Numbered from the stretch's first letter, positions 1-8,356 are shown. The stretch is DNA of 64,000 nucleotides from JAWMQL01 sp033283165 (GCA_033283165.1 JAWMQL010000003.1:124001-188000); one strand, 5' to 3'. Notes: generated by a model from the sequence alone, not told the origin. Translations and numbers: made by a program.

Positions 1-339
1 CTCACCGCGGCCGGCATAGCGGATACCCCAGGCCAGGTAGACCAGCCCGAAGCTGAACAGCAGCCAGGCCGCGAGGTCACCCCGCCACCCTTCGATCACA
101 ATCAGGTGACTGGTTTCGGCCTGCAACCAGATGCCGAACAGGCCGAGCAGGACGGAGCCGAGCAGGTGTCCGCAACCGCAGGCCAGGGTGATGGAGAGGA
201 CCTTGTGCCAGGACCAGTGGCGGGCCAGGGCCATGGAAACGAAGGGCAGGTAGTGATCCGGACCCATCATCGTATGCAGAAAGGCAATGCTGGCGGCGCT
301 GGCCAGCAAGACCATCATTTCCGGACCCAGTGCCAACAT
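1..339 (-). CDS. Partial NicO/UreH-like membrane metal transporter
   Basis: The reading frame starts at ATG 339-337 and stays open to base 1, so only the first 113 residues are present. An in-frame TGA a few codons upstream fixes the ATG as the first possible start. The protein is strongly hydrophobic. Its first membrane segment carries HTMMGPDHY, resembling the His/Asp-His signature of nickel/cobalt transporters (NiCoT HX4DH, UreH/NicO relatives), and a second segment follows around LACGCGHLLGSVLLGLFG. It is divergent from a nickel-requiring hydrogenase operon, so Ni2+ supply is the likely role; that is inference from context. TauE/SafE-type annotation is an alternative because these families are often confused. 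The rest of the gene lies outside the window. Confidence 0.7.
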   Translation of the reverse strand, partial: MLALGPEMMVLLASAASIAFLHTMMGPDHYLPFVSMALARHWSWHKVLSITLACGCGHLLGSVLLGLFGIWLQAETSHLIVIEGWRGDLAAWLLFSFGLVYLAWGIRYAGRGE

Positions 340-467
340 AGATATCGACCTGTCACCTGAAGCTCGCCAGGGAGCGGATTACGTGCCGCGAACTCGCCGC
401 AAACCGCATACTTCCGTTACCGACGGATACGCAAACTGTGAGGGTATCGAACCCCGGCTGGCGAATT

Positions 468-481
468 TTGATTTGGATCAA
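468..481. promoter_or_regulatory. FNR/ANR-type box upstream of hupS
   Basis: TTGATTTGGATCAA is a perfect match to the FNR-family consensus TTGAT-N4-ATCAA. Its centre (474.5) is about 60 bp upstream of the transcription start predicted from TATAAA at 522-527, the spacing used by class I CRP/FNR activators. No good -35 hexamer is visible, as expected for an activated promoter. Regulation of hup/hyp genes by FNR-type proteins is established in rhizobia (FnrN). The site could also serve the divergent transporter. Confidence 0.7.
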
Positions 482-521
482 GACCGGCGCAATCTCCGCT
501 ATCCGCTGCCCTTCACAGTGT

Positions 522-527
522 TATAAA
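522..527 (+). promoter_or_regulatory. Candidate -10 element of hup operon
   Basis: TATAAA lies in the AT-rich stretch GTTATAAATAACAAAG, 135 bp upstream of the hupS ATG. It is called mainly because its distance from the FNR-type box fits activation from about -60. No transcript data support it. Confidence 0.4.
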
Positions 528-656
528 TAACAAAGAAGACGGGTAAAAATCGCCAGGCGTGTTTGTCGCAAGGCGAACTAAAAAAAGCCAGGCTAATGGG
601 CCCTGTTGTGATTGACTCCTGGACTGGCTGATGGGCTTGAGCACGGAGATGCCATC

Positions 657-1757
657 ATGACTTCCCCCCAGACTTTCTATGATGTCTTTCGCCAGCAGGG
701 AATCAGCCGGCGGTCATTCAACAAGTTCTGTTCGCTGACTGCGGCCTCCCTGGGTCTCGGCCCGGGCTTCGCGCCAAAAATCGCCCATGCCATGGAGACC
801 AAGCGCCGCACGCCGGTGATCTGGTTGAACGGCCTGGAGTGCACCTGCTGTTCGGAGAGCTTTATCCGGTCCAGCCACCCGCTGGTGTCCGACGTGGTGC
901 TGTCCATGTTGTCGCTGGATTATTCCGAGGTGCTGATGGCCGCCGCCGGACACCAGGCCGAAGCGGCGCTGGAGGAAACCCTCCGCGACAATGCCGGCGA
1001 GTACATTCTCGCGGTCGAGGGCAATCCACCACTGAACGAAGACGGCATGTTCTGTATTGTCGGCGGACGCCCGTTTATCGAGCAGCTGCAGGAAATGGCG
1101 TCCGGCGCCAAGGCGGTGGTGGCCTGGGGGTCCTGCGCTTCCAACGGCTGCGTCCAGGCCGCCAAGCCCAACCCGACCCAGGCGACCCCCATCCACAAGG
1201 TGATTCACGACAAGCCCATCATCAAGATTCCTGGCTGCCCGCCCATCGCGGAAGTCATGACCGGGGTACTGACCTACATGCTGACCTTCGACCAGGTGCC
1301 GCCGCTGGATCGCCTGGGCCGCCCGAAAATGTTCTATGGCCAGCGTATTCACGACAAGTGTTATCGCCGGCCTCACTTCGACGCGGGCCAGTTCGTTGAG
1401 ACCTGGGACGACGAGAATGCACGCAAGGGCTACTGCCTGTACAAGATGGGCTGCCGCGGACCGACCACCTACAACGCCTGCTCAACCGTGGGCTGGAACG
1501 ACGGCGTGTCCTTCCCCATCCAGTCCGGTCATGGCTGCATCGGCTGCTCCGAGGAAAATTTCTGGGACAACGGCCCGTTCTACAGCCGCCTGGCACAGGT
1601 GAACACGCCACTGGGCGTGGAAGCCGACGTCGACACACTGGGCCTCACCGCCACGGCGGTGGTCGGCGCATCCATTGCGGCGCATGCGGCGGCCTCGGCC
1701 CTGCGGCGCGCCCGTTCCAAGAGCCCGGACAGGGACCAGCCAGGACAGGGAGACTAG
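657..1757 (+). CDS. hupS: [NiFe] uptake hydrogenase small subunit, O2-tolerant type
   Basis: Small (electron-transfer) subunit of a membrane-bound H2-oxidising [NiFe] hydrogenase (HupS/HyaA/HoxK), 366 aa. ATG 657 is preferred over an upstream in-frame start at 612 because GGAG lies 8 bases before it and the protein then begins with a normal Tat signal (SRRSFNKFC, residues 17-25). Proximal-cluster cysteines are C62, C64, C65 (ECTCCSES), C160, C165 (GSCASNGC) and C194 (PGCPP). The spacing 62/160/165/194 equals that of the six cysteines of the Ralstonia eutropha membrane-bound enzyme, which ligate the O2-protective [4Fe-3S] cluster. Medial and distal cluster ligands follow in HDKCY, GYCLYKMGC, YNACS and HGCIGCSE. 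A hydrophobic C-terminal anchor (TATAVVGASIAAHAAASAL) is followed by basic residues, so the mature protein faces the periplasm. hupL follows 3 bases downstream. Confidence 0.97.
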   Translation: MTSPQTFYDVFRQQGISRRSFNKFCSLTAASLGLGPGFAPKIAHAMETKRRTPVIWLNGLECTCCSESFIRSSHPLVSDVVLSMLSLDYSEVLMAAAGHQAEAALEETLRDNAGEYILAVEGNPPLNEDGMFCIVGGRPFIEQLQEMASGAKAVVAWGSCASNGCVQAAKPNPTQATPIHKVIHDKPIIKIPGCPPIAEVMTGVLTYMLTFDQVPPLDRLGRPKMFYGQRIHDKCYRRPHFDAGQFVETWDDENARKGYCLYKMGCRGPTTYNACSTVGWNDGVSFPIQSGHGCIGCSEENFWDNGPFYSRLAQVNTPLGVEADVDTLGLTATAVVGASIAAHAAASALRRARSKSPDRDQPGQGD

Positions 1758-1760
1758 GCC

Positions 1761-3551
1761 ATGACCATACAAACCCCCAACGGTTTCACCCTGGACGATT
1801 CCGGCCAACGTATCGTGGTCGATCCGATTACACGGATCGAGGGCCACCTGCGGATCGAGGTCAACGTCGACGAGAGCAATGTCATCCGCAACGCGGTCTC
1901 CACCGGCACCATGTGGCGCGGACTGGAGGTCATCCTGAAAGGGCGCGACCCGCGCGATGCCTGGGCGTTCACCCAGCGTATCTGTGGTGTCTGCACCGGC
2001 ACGCACGCCCTGACCTCGGTGCGCGCGGTCGAGGACGCGCTGTCGATCGAGATTCCGGACAACGCAAACATAATTCGCAACATCATGCAGCTCGCCCTGT
2101 ATGTCCAGGACCATCTGGTGCATTTCTATCATCTGCACGCACTGGACTGGGTGGACGTGGTATCCGCCCTGTCGGCCGACCCGCGCGCCACCAGTGAGCT
2201 GGCCCAGTCGATCTCTGACTGGCCCAAGTCCTCACCCGGTTATTTCCGCGACCTGCAGGCGCGCCTGGGCAAGTTCGTGGAATCGGGGCAGCTGGGTCTG
2301 TTCCGCAACGGCTACTGGGGTCACCCGGCCTACAAGTTGCCGCCGGAAGCCAACCTGATGGCCGTGGCGCACTACCTCGAGGCGCTGGATTTCCAGAAAG
2401 AAATCGTCAAGATTCACACCATTTTCGGTGGCAAGAATCCCCACCCCAACTGGCTCGTGGGTGGCGTGCCCAGCCCCATCAACGTCTCCGATACAGGCGC
2501 GGTGGGCGCGATCAATATCGAACGGTTGAACATGGTGAAAAAGATCATCGATGACAGCCGGCAGTTCGTGGAGCAGGTTTACCTGCCCGACCTGCTCGCC
2601 ATCGCCTCTTTCTACAAGGACTGGAACTTCGGCGGCGGCCTGTCCAGCACGAATGTCCTGTCCTACGGCGATATCCCGGATATCGCCAATGACTACAGCG
2701 CCGGGAATCTGCTGCTGCCGCGGGGCGCGATCATCAACGGCAATCTCAGCGAGGTGCACGATGTGGACCTGCGCGCCAGCGACGAGATTCAGGAGTTCGT
2801 CAGTCACTCCTGGTACCGCTACGCCGACGAAGCGGTGGGTCTGCACCCCTGGGACGGGGTCACGGAACCCAACTTCGAACTGGGCCCGAATACCCGCGGC
2901 GAGCGGACCAATATCGAGGCCGTGGACGAAAACGCCAAGTATTCCTGGATCAAGAGCCCGCGCTGGCGGGGGCACGCCATGGAGGTGGGACCGCTGGCGC
3001 GCTACATAATCGGCTACGCCAGCAACAACCCCGAGTTCAAGGAGCCGGTAGAGAAGGTGCTGACCGACCTGGACCTGCCGGTCAGCGCGCTGTTCTCGAC
3101 CCTGGGACGGACCGCGGCGCGCGGACTGGAATGCGCCTGGGCGGCCGAGAAGCTGCAGTATTTCTACGGCAAACTGATCAGCAATATCCGCGGCGGGGAT
3201 ACCACCACCGCCAACACCCGTTTGTGGGAGCCAGCCTCCTGGCCCGCCGATGTGAAAGGTGTGGGCTTTACCGAGGCGCCGCGCGGCGCCCTGGGACACT
3301 GGGTACACATCAAGGACACACGAATCGAGAACTACCAGGCCGTGGTGCCCACCACCTGGAATGCCGGACCGCGCGACGGTGCCGGCAATATCGGCGCCTA
3401 CGAGGCGGCTCTGCTCGATACACCGATGGCCAATGCGGAGCAACCGCTGGAAATCCTGCGTACCATTCACTCCTTCGATCCCTGCCTGGCCTGTTCCACC
3501 CATGTCATGAGCCCGGATGGAGAGACACTCGCCGACATCAAGGTTCGGTAG
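1761..3551 (+). CDS. hupL: [NiFe] uptake hydrogenase large subunit
   Basis: Catalytic subunit (HupL/HyaB/HoxG), 596 aa, carrying the Ni-Fe(CN)2CO centre that splits H2. The N-terminal nickel motif RICGVC gives C75 and C78. The C-terminal motif DPCLACSTH gives C575 and C578, with H581 as the expected cleavage point; a 15-residue tail beginning VMSPDG would be removed by HupD after nickel insertion. It has no signal peptide and is expected to be exported folded with HupS through the Tat system. Length is full for group 1 enzymes. It starts 3 bases after the hupS stop, so the two are probably translationally coupled. Confidence 0.97.
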   Translation: MTIQTPNGFTLDDSGQRIVVDPITRIEGHLRIEVNVDESNVIRNAVSTGTMWRGLEVILKGRDPRDAWAFTQRICGVCTGTHALTSVRAVEDALSIEIPDNANIIRNIMQLALYVQDHLVHFYHLHALDWVDVVSALSADPRATSELAQSISDWPKSSPGYFRDLQARLGKFVESGQLGLFRNGYWGHPAYKLPPEANLMAVAHYLEALDFQKEIVKIHTIFGGKNPHPNWLVGGVPSPINVSDTGAVGAINIERLNMVKKIIDDSRQFVEQVYLPDLLAIASFYKDWNFGGGLSSTNVLSYGDIPDIANDYSAGNLLLPRGAIINGNLSEVHDVDLRASDEIQEFVSHSWYRYADEAVGLHPWDGVTEPNFELGPNTRGERTNIEAVDENAKYSWIKSPRWRGHAMEVGPLARYIIGYASNNPEFKEPVEKVLTDLDLPVSALFSTLGRTAARGLECAWAAEKLQYFYGKLISNIRGGDTTTANTRLWEPASWPADVKGVGFTEAPRGALGHWVHIKDTRIENYQAVVPTTWNAGPRDGAGNIGAYEAALLDTPMANAEQPLEILRTIHSFDPCLACSTHVMSPDGETLADIKVR

Positions 3552-3565
3552 GGAGGTAAGTCAGC

Positions 3566-4315
3566 ATGGCAGGTACATCAGATTCAAGGACCAGGTCGCC
3601 CGGCTTTTTCAGGTCGCTGGTTCACCACTCGACCGAAGTGGAGACCCCGGCCAGCAAGATCTACGTGTACGAGGCGCCCGTGCGCCTCTGGCACTGGGTC
3701 AATGCCGCCTGCATCGTGGTACTGGTCGTCACCGGTTACTTCATCGGCCTGCCGCCGCCGTCGGTAGGCGGCGAGGCCTCCAATCATTTCCTGTTCGGCA
3801 ATATTCGCATGGTGCATTTCGCTGCCGGCCAGTTCCTGATCATCGCGCTGGTCTATCGCATGATCTGGGCGGTACTGGGTAACCACCACGCACACCAGCT
3901 CTTTATGCCCCCGTTCTGGAGCGGCAAGTGGTGGGGCGAGGTATGGCACGAGGTGCGCTGGTACCTGTTCCTGGAAAAGGTCCCCAAGAAGTACGTGGGC
4001 CACAACCCACTGGCCCAGCTGGCCATGTTCACGGTGTTCCTGCTGCCGCTGATCAATCTCGTGATCACCGGTGGCGCCCTGTACGGCGAGGGTGAGGGCA
4101 TCGAGAGTCTGTGGTACCGCTCATTCAGCTGGGTTTTCACCCTGTACGGCGACAGCTTCATGGTGCACACGGTTCATCGCATCAGTATGTGGATCATGGT
4201 CTGCTTCTCGCTGATCCACATGTACCTGGCTATCCGCGAAGACATCATGAGCCGGCAAACCCTGGTGTCTACCATGATCTCCGGTTGGCGCTATTTCCGG
4301 GACGACGACGAATGA
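3566..4315 (+). CDS. hupC: Hydrogenase b-type cytochrome subunit
   Basis: Integral membrane cytochrome b (HupC/HyaC/HoxZ), 249 aa, which anchors the HupSL dimer and passes electrons from H2 to the quinone pool. About four membrane segments are visible, with candidate haem-ligand histidines in RLWHWVNAA near the N-terminus, RMVHFAAGQF, and HTVHRISMW and LIHMYLAI near the C-terminus. An N-terminal stretch of about 30 polar residues precedes the conserved VYEAPVRLWHW start. It lies 14 bases after hupL and overlaps hupD by ATGA. Confidence 0.95.
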   Translation: MAGTSDSRTRSPGFFRSLVHHSTEVETPASKIYVYEAPVRLWHWVNAACIVVLVVTGYFIGLPPPSVGGEASNHFLFGNIRMVHFAAGQFLIIALVYRMIWAVLGNHHAHQLFMPPFWSGKWWGEVWHEVRWYLFLEKVPKKYVGHNPLAQLAMFTVFLLPLINLVITGGALYGEGEGIESLWYRSFSWVFTLYGDSFMVHTVHRISMWIMVCFSLIHMYLAIREDIMSRQTLVSTMISGWRYFRDDDE

Positions 4316-4935
4316 GCGGAGCCGCTCATGCGCTGGTTCTCGGGGTAGGCAATATACTGTGGGCCGACGAAGGCTTCGGAGTCCGTTGTGTGGAGGCCTT
4401 CGCCCACCGTTTCGACCCGGCCGACCACGTCACCGTCGCGGATGGCGGCACCCAGGGACTGTACCTGGTCGATCTGCTGCGCGCACACGACCCGGTGGTG
4501 ATTTTCGATGCGGTGGATTTCGGCGACGCACCGGGCACCCTGCGCCTGGTGCACAACGATGACATTCCGGCCTTTGTCGGCGCCCATAAACTGAGCCTGC
4601 ACCAGGCTGGCCTGCAGGACGTGATCGCCTGTGCCAGGTTACTCGGGGGCTGCGCCGCCAATATGCTCCTCATCGGCGTGCAGCCAGAGGAACTGGAGGA
4701 CTACGGCGGCAGCCTGCGGCCACTGGTCAGGGCACGAATCCCGGCCGCGCTGGACGTCGCTGCGGGCTATCTGGCCGAGCACGGCTTCACCCTCCCCCCG
4801 CGCGCCGGGGATCGCAAGCCGAACATCATGAGCGCCGGCCTGGACCTGGCCAGTTACGAGTCGGGGCGGCCCGACGACACGCTGGCCTGCCGCCACGGCG
4901 ATGCCCGCGTGCTCAGCCGCAGCCAGAAACACTGA
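4312..4935 (+). CDS. hupD: Hydrogenase maturation protease HupD
   Basis: Endopeptidase that removes the C-terminal tail of HupL after nickel insertion (HupD/HyaD/HoxM family), 207 aa. The start ATG overlaps the hupC stop (ATGA). The fold begins ALVLGVGNILWADEGFG, which contains the conserved metal-binding Glu. The Asp is in FDAVDFGDAPG and the His in HKLSLHQAG, the three ligands that recognise the Ni site in HybD. The C-terminal 40 residues are longer and poorly conserved. Confidence 0.95.
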   Translation: MSGAAHALVLGVGNILWADEGFGVRCVEAFAHRFDPADHVTVADGGTQGLYLVDLLRAHDPVVIFDAVDFGDAPGTLRLVHNDDIPAFVGAHKLSLHQAGLQDVIACARLLGGCAANMLLIGVQPEELEDYGGSLRPLVRARIPAALDVAAGYLAEHGFTLPPRAGDRKPNIMSAGLDLASYESGRPDDTLACRHGDARVLSRSQKH

Positions 4936-4937
4936 CC

Positions 4938-5270
4938 ATGTGCCTGGGTATACCGCTACAGCTGCAGACCTTCCAGGCGCCCGGGCTGGCCCTGTGCGCG
5001 GCGGCGGATCAGCCGGGCGAGCTGCGGGCAGTGGATACCAGCCTGCTGGACAGCACGCCAGTGCCCGGCGACTGGCTGCTGGTGCACGTCAATATCGCCA
5101 TCCGGGCGCTGGCCCCTGACGAGGCGGGCCAGATCACCAATGCGCTGCTGGCAGTGACCGCGGCAGCTGCCGGTGAGCCTTTTGAACACCTGTTGGCGGA
5201 CCTCATCGACAGGGAACCGACCCTGCCGCCTCACCTCGCAAGCCCCATGCACACGGAGCCGGAAACATGA
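4938..5270 (+). CDS. hupF: HypC-family hydrogenase chaperone HupF
   Basis: Small chaperone of the HypC/HybG family (HupF/HoxL), 110 aa. It starts with MCLGIP, whose Cys2 in this family binds the Fe(CN)2CO moiety or the large subunit. It differs from the true hypC at 11820 by a longer C-terminal tail. In rhizobia HupF protects HupL maturation under oxygen, consistent with an O2-tolerant enzyme here. It lies 2 bases after hupD and overlaps hupG by 4 bases. Confidence 0.93.
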   Translation: MCLGIPLQLQTFQAPGLALCAAADQPGELRAVDTSLLDSTPVPGDWLLVHVNIAIRALAPDEAGQITNALLAVTAAAAGEPFEHLLADLIDREPTLPPHLASPMHTEPET

Positions 5271-5707
5271 GTGCTACCCCCCCTGTCAGCCCGCAACCTT
5301 TGCAGACAGACGCCAACGCGCCCAGTGCAGCCATTGCGGACATGCTGGCGCAGGGTCTGCTTGAGGAAGTAAACGCCGGGAATATTGCCGGGTTTATCGC
5401 TGGCGACGGGCTGCGGGTACTCTTCTTCGCCGGTCCCCACAACCAGCGCAGCGATGCCCACGACGTGGCGGTGGCCCTGCGTGAAGTCCTCAAGGACTAC
5501 CGTGGCCGCGTCACGGCCGGGCTGGTGGCAGCGGACGAGGCGGCGCTGCAACCGCGTTTCCGGGTCCTGGTGCTGCCCAGCCTGGTGCTGCTGATCCAGG
5601 GTGAGGTGCTGGAAATACTGCCCCGGGTGCGGGACTGGAGCGACTACGTGGAAGCCTTCCAGCGCTACCTGGGCGCCCCCCGGAGCCACGAGGAGCTTTC
5701 GGCATGA
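5267..5707 (+). CDS. hupG: Hydrogenase small-subunit chaperone HupG
   Basis: HyaE/HupG/HoxO family, 146 aa. The family has a thioredoxin-like fold without a redox CxxC, and none is seen here. It acts on the small subunit before Tat export, keeping the immature precursor from being exported. Recognisable parts are RVLFFAGPHNQRSDAHDVAVA and VLPSLVLLIQGEVL. It overlaps hupF and hupH by 4 bases on each side, typical of the conserved FGH gene order. Confidence 0.9.
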   Translation: MSATPPVSPQPLQTDANAPSAAIADMLAQGLLEEVNAGNIAGFIAGDGLRVLFFAGPHNQRSDAHDVAVALREVLKDYRGRVTAGLVAADEAALQPRFRVLVLPSLVLLIQGEVLEILPRVRDWSDYVEAFQRYLGAPRSHEELSA

Positions 5708-6597
5708 GCAAATCCGATCTGATCCCGCTGAAAAACCTGGACCAGTCCCGGGCCAACCCGATGATCTGGGACAACGAGGAGCAGCCCCAGGGCGTATTCC
5801 TGGACGCCGGTGGCGGCGATGACCCGCTGGCCCTGCTGGGCGTACCGGCCATGCAGTTGCCACCGCTGGCCAGGTTACCCATCGACTTTGAACCCGGCCC
5901 GCAACTGCTGGACCGGCTGGAACAGCTCAGGCAGGCCATCAACGACGCCGCCCTGGGCCAGCCGGCCAGCCGGCGAATCGACGTGGCGGAGCTCGACCCG
6001 CAGTCCCGGCAGGCGCTGGTGGAGATGCTGGGCGAGGGCGAGGTGGTCGGGGAGGTATCCCTGGATGGCGTCACCTACTCCCTCTGCGAGTCCGTACTGA
6101 CCGGCATCTGGCGGGTCAGCGGATCCGATGGAACCGAGTGGCTGGAGGTCGGCCCGGTACCCGAACTGCTCGAGCGGGCCGCGTCCAGCCTGCGCCCGGC
6201 GCCGGTGGCGCTACCGCCTGCCCTGCCGGGGCTGATGAACGCCCTGCCGGTGCTGGTGGAAATCAATGAGCATGCAGCCAACTGGCAGACCGGCAGCGGT
6301 CCGAACCGGGTGCTCAATTTCAGCCTGTTGCCCATGAGCCCGGAAGACCAGACCCTGCTCATCGAGGTGCTGGGCCGGGCCGACCTGGTGCTCAATTCCG
6401 GTGGCTATGGCAACTGCCGGGTCATGGCTACCCGGGTGCGCCACGTGTGGGCGGTGCAGTACGTCAACGGCATGGGACACACCATCCTGGATACAATCGA
6501 AATCGGCGGGATACCCGACGCCGCGCTGGCAGCCAGGGAGGATTTCCAGGATTCCGCGGAGCGGCTCGACGAAATACTCGAGGCCTACTGTCTATGA
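5704..6597 (+). CDS. hupH: Hydrogenase expression/formation protein HupH
   Basis: HyaF/HupH/HoxQ family, 297 aa, an assembly factor of the small subunit or its FeS clusters. The conserved C-terminal half is visible: FSLLPMSPEDQTLL, LNSGGYGNCRVMATRVRHVW and VQYVNGMGHTILDTIEIG. The start overlaps hupG (GCATGAG) and the stop overlaps hupIJ (ATGA), so it is part of one translationally coupled run. Confidence 0.93.
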   Translation: MSKSDLIPLKNLDQSRANPMIWDNEEQPQGVFLDAGGGDDPLALLGVPAMQLPPLARLPIDFEPGPQLLDRLEQLRQAINDAALGQPASRRIDVAELDPQSRQALVEMLGEGEVVGEVSLDGVTYSLCESVLTGIWRVSGSDGTEWLEVGPVPELLERAASSLRPAPVALPPALPGLMNALPVLVEINEHAANWQTGSGPNRVLNFSLLPMSPEDQTLLIEVLGRADLVLNSGGYGNCRVMATRVRHVWAVQYVNGMGHTILDTIEIGGIPDAALAAREDFQDSAERLDEILEAYCL

Positions 6598-7328
6598 GCG
6601 GTTTCGAGGGCTCATTCCTGGGCAAGGCGGGTCGTCTGGATCCCGCCTCGGTGCTGGAGTGCGGCGTTTGCTGGTGGGTATACGACCCACAGCTTGGCGA
6701 CCCCACCTGGCAGATACCACCCGGCACGGCGTTTACCGACCTGCCCGAACACTGGCGCTGCCCGAATTGCGACAACGCCGGCACGCAATTCATGGTGCTG
6801 CAACACCGGCCCGGGAGCGACGGGGAGCACCAGCGGCCCGACACTCCCGCTGCCCTGGTCACGATCCAACAGCGCACCGAAGAGCTGTTGACTGCCTACC
6901 GTGAAATCGACAGGCGCATGCGCTCCCTGCCCGTCTACAACGACAAGCTGGACGTGCAGGTGCTGGGCCTGCGCCGCTGGACCGGGGGACTGGTTGGCAT
7001 TGTCAGCACACCCTGGTGCATGAACATCCTGCTGCTGCCGCCGGAGGGAAGCCGCGCCCGGATAGAGGGGACGGTGCGGGAGGTGGATTTCCCGTCTGGC
7101 TGCTACCGCTTTGTCGCGGGGCATCTCGACCAGGTCGGTGCGATAGAGAGTTGTTCCCTGTTCTCCCCCATGCAGGATTTCGACAACCCGGCAGTCGCCG
7201 CCGAGGTGGCCATGCACGCCATCGACGGACTGTTCCAGAACGCATCGGACGAGCCCGCTGGAACCGCCCTGAGTCGCCGCGGATTTTTACGCGGAGGAAG
7301 GGAATCCCGTGAACCGTACACAGGATAA
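6594..7328 (+). CDS. hupIJ: Rubredoxin-HybE/HupJ fusion, hydrogenase assembly
   Basis: A single 244-aa frame joins two proteins that are usually separate. Residues about 18-68 are a rubredoxin (HupI/HoxR) with iron ligands C23, C26, C56 and C59 and the typical YDPQLGDP, PPGTAF, DLPEHWRCPNC pattern. Residues about 90-220 are the HybE/HupJ/HoxT chaperone domain (STPWCMNILLLPPEG, DFPSGCYRF, SCSLFSPMQDF). In O2-tolerant systems the rubredoxin helps form or protect the small-subunit FeS clusters. ATG 6594 overlaps the hupH stop. The 3' end overlaps hupK by 20 bases. The C-terminal tail contains SRRGFLRGG, which looks like a Tat motif but is at the wrong end. Confidence 0.92.
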   Translation: MSGFEGSFLGKAGRLDPASVLECGVCWWVYDPQLGDPTWQIPPGTAFTDLPEHWRCPNCDNAGTQFMVLQHRPGSDGEHQRPDTPAALVTIQQRTEELLTAYREIDRRMRSLPVYNDKLDVQVLGLRRWTGGLVGIVSTPWCMNILLLPPEGSRARIEGTVREVDFPSGCYRFVAGHLDQVGAIESCSLFSPMQDFDNPAVAAEVAMHAIDGLFQNASDEPAGTALSRRGFLRGGRESREPYTG

Positions 7329-8352
7329 GGTGACGGAACCCGGAATCGACATTTACGTCGGAACCGGTGACGTGGCCATCAGGCAAAGGCGGCCGGCTGT
7401 CGCGGCATCACTCGTGGGCCGGGATGTCGAGTCGGCACTGCAGCTGGTTCCCGGCCTGTTGCCGGTTTGCGGCCAGGCCCAGTCCGTCGCGGCCGGCCGT
7501 GCCGTCGCCGCAGCGCGTGCGCAGCCGCAGAGTGCGGAGCAACGGGCGGCGGACGAACGCTGCCTGCGCCGCGAGCAGGCCCTGGCAGCAGCCTGGCGCT
7601 GCACCGTCGACTGGCCGGACCTGCTGGGCGAACCGCGGCAGCTGGATACGCTCAAGCGCGTGCGCCAGGCCAGCGCCGACCCGGAACTGGCGTCCCTGTT
7701 ACAGGAACTGGCGCCCGGACTGGACCAGGTGACGAACGTCCAGGAGCTACTGGCCTGGATCGACGACGGGGGCAGCGTTCCCGCCCGGGTCGCCGGCCTT
7801 GCCCTCGACGCGCCGCCCGGCGCCGGAAACTCCTGTACCGGCACGGATGCGTCCCCGGAGGCACTGGCGCAGGCGGCGGAACAGGCGCTGGCGCAGGAGC
7901 CATTCAACCCGCTGGATCCCGCGGGCGGTCCGCGCGAGGTGGGACCCCTGGCCATGGGCCGGGACGCCATGATCGCTCAACTCAAGGAGAGTGTGGACAA
8001 TCCGGTCCTGGCCCGCTTGCTGGCCCAGGTGCTCGACCTGAGGGTGATATACCGCGCGCTGCGGCAGCCGGCGCCAGCGCCGAAAGAATACCCGGGCTGG
8101 GCCGGTACCGATGGCAGCGGGCTGGGCTGCGCAATCACCGCCCGGGGACCGGTATTCCACCGCGTGCGCCTGGACGCCGACACGGTGACCGACTGGCGCG
8201 TGCTGGCGCCCACCGATTGGCATTTCAGCCCCGATGGGCCGGTCGCGCGGGAGTTACGCCACCTGGCCACCCCGGCGGCCATGCGCCTGCTGATCGTGAG
8301 TTTCGATCCCTGCGCCCCGTGGTCTCTGCATCTCAACGGGGAAGGGGCCTGA
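7309..8352 (+). CDS. hupK: Hydrogenase cofactor scaffold HupK
   Basis: HupK/HoxV family, 347 aa, a degenerate paralogue of the large subunit thought to act as scaffold or carrier for Fe(CN)2CO during HupL assembly. GTG 7309 is chosen because AGGAAGG precedes it. The large-subunit CxxC motifs survive as single cysteines: C54 in LLPVCGQAQ and C335 in DPCAPWSLH, where Trp338 replaces the second Cys and H341 is kept. The middle is Ala/Arg-rich and weakly conserved. It overlaps hupIJ by 20 bases and is followed 4 bases later by hypA. Confidence 0.9.
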   Translation: MNRTQDKVTEPGIDIYVGTGDVAIRQRRPAVAASLVGRDVESALQLVPGLLPVCGQAQSVAAGRAVAAARAQPQSAEQRAADERCLRREQALAAAWRCTVDWPDLLGEPRQLDTLKRVRQASADPELASLLQELAPGLDQVTNVQELLAWIDDGGSVPARVAGLALDAPPGAGNSCTGTDASPEALAQAAEQALAQEPFNPLDPAGGPREVGPLAMGRDAMIAQLKESVDNPVLARLLAQVLDLRVIYRALRQPAPAPKEYPGWAGTDGSGLGCAITARGPVFHRVRLDADTVTDWRVLAPTDWHFSPDGPVARELRHLATPAAMRLLIVSFDPCAPWSLHLNGEGA

Positions 8353-8356
8353 TACG

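Larger units (their letters stand above)
340..656. other. Divergent intergenic region, transporter / hup operon
   Basis: 317 bp without a gene. It is more AT-rich than its surroundings in 460-600 and holds an FNR-type box (468-481) and a plausible -10 element (522-527) for hupS. No terminator or convincing small ORF was seen. Confidence 0.7.

Noticed and set aside
2232..3503. 423-codon minus-strand frame opposite hupL
   Set aside because: Antisense shadow of a gene with intact catalytic motifs; no family signature or ribosome binding site.
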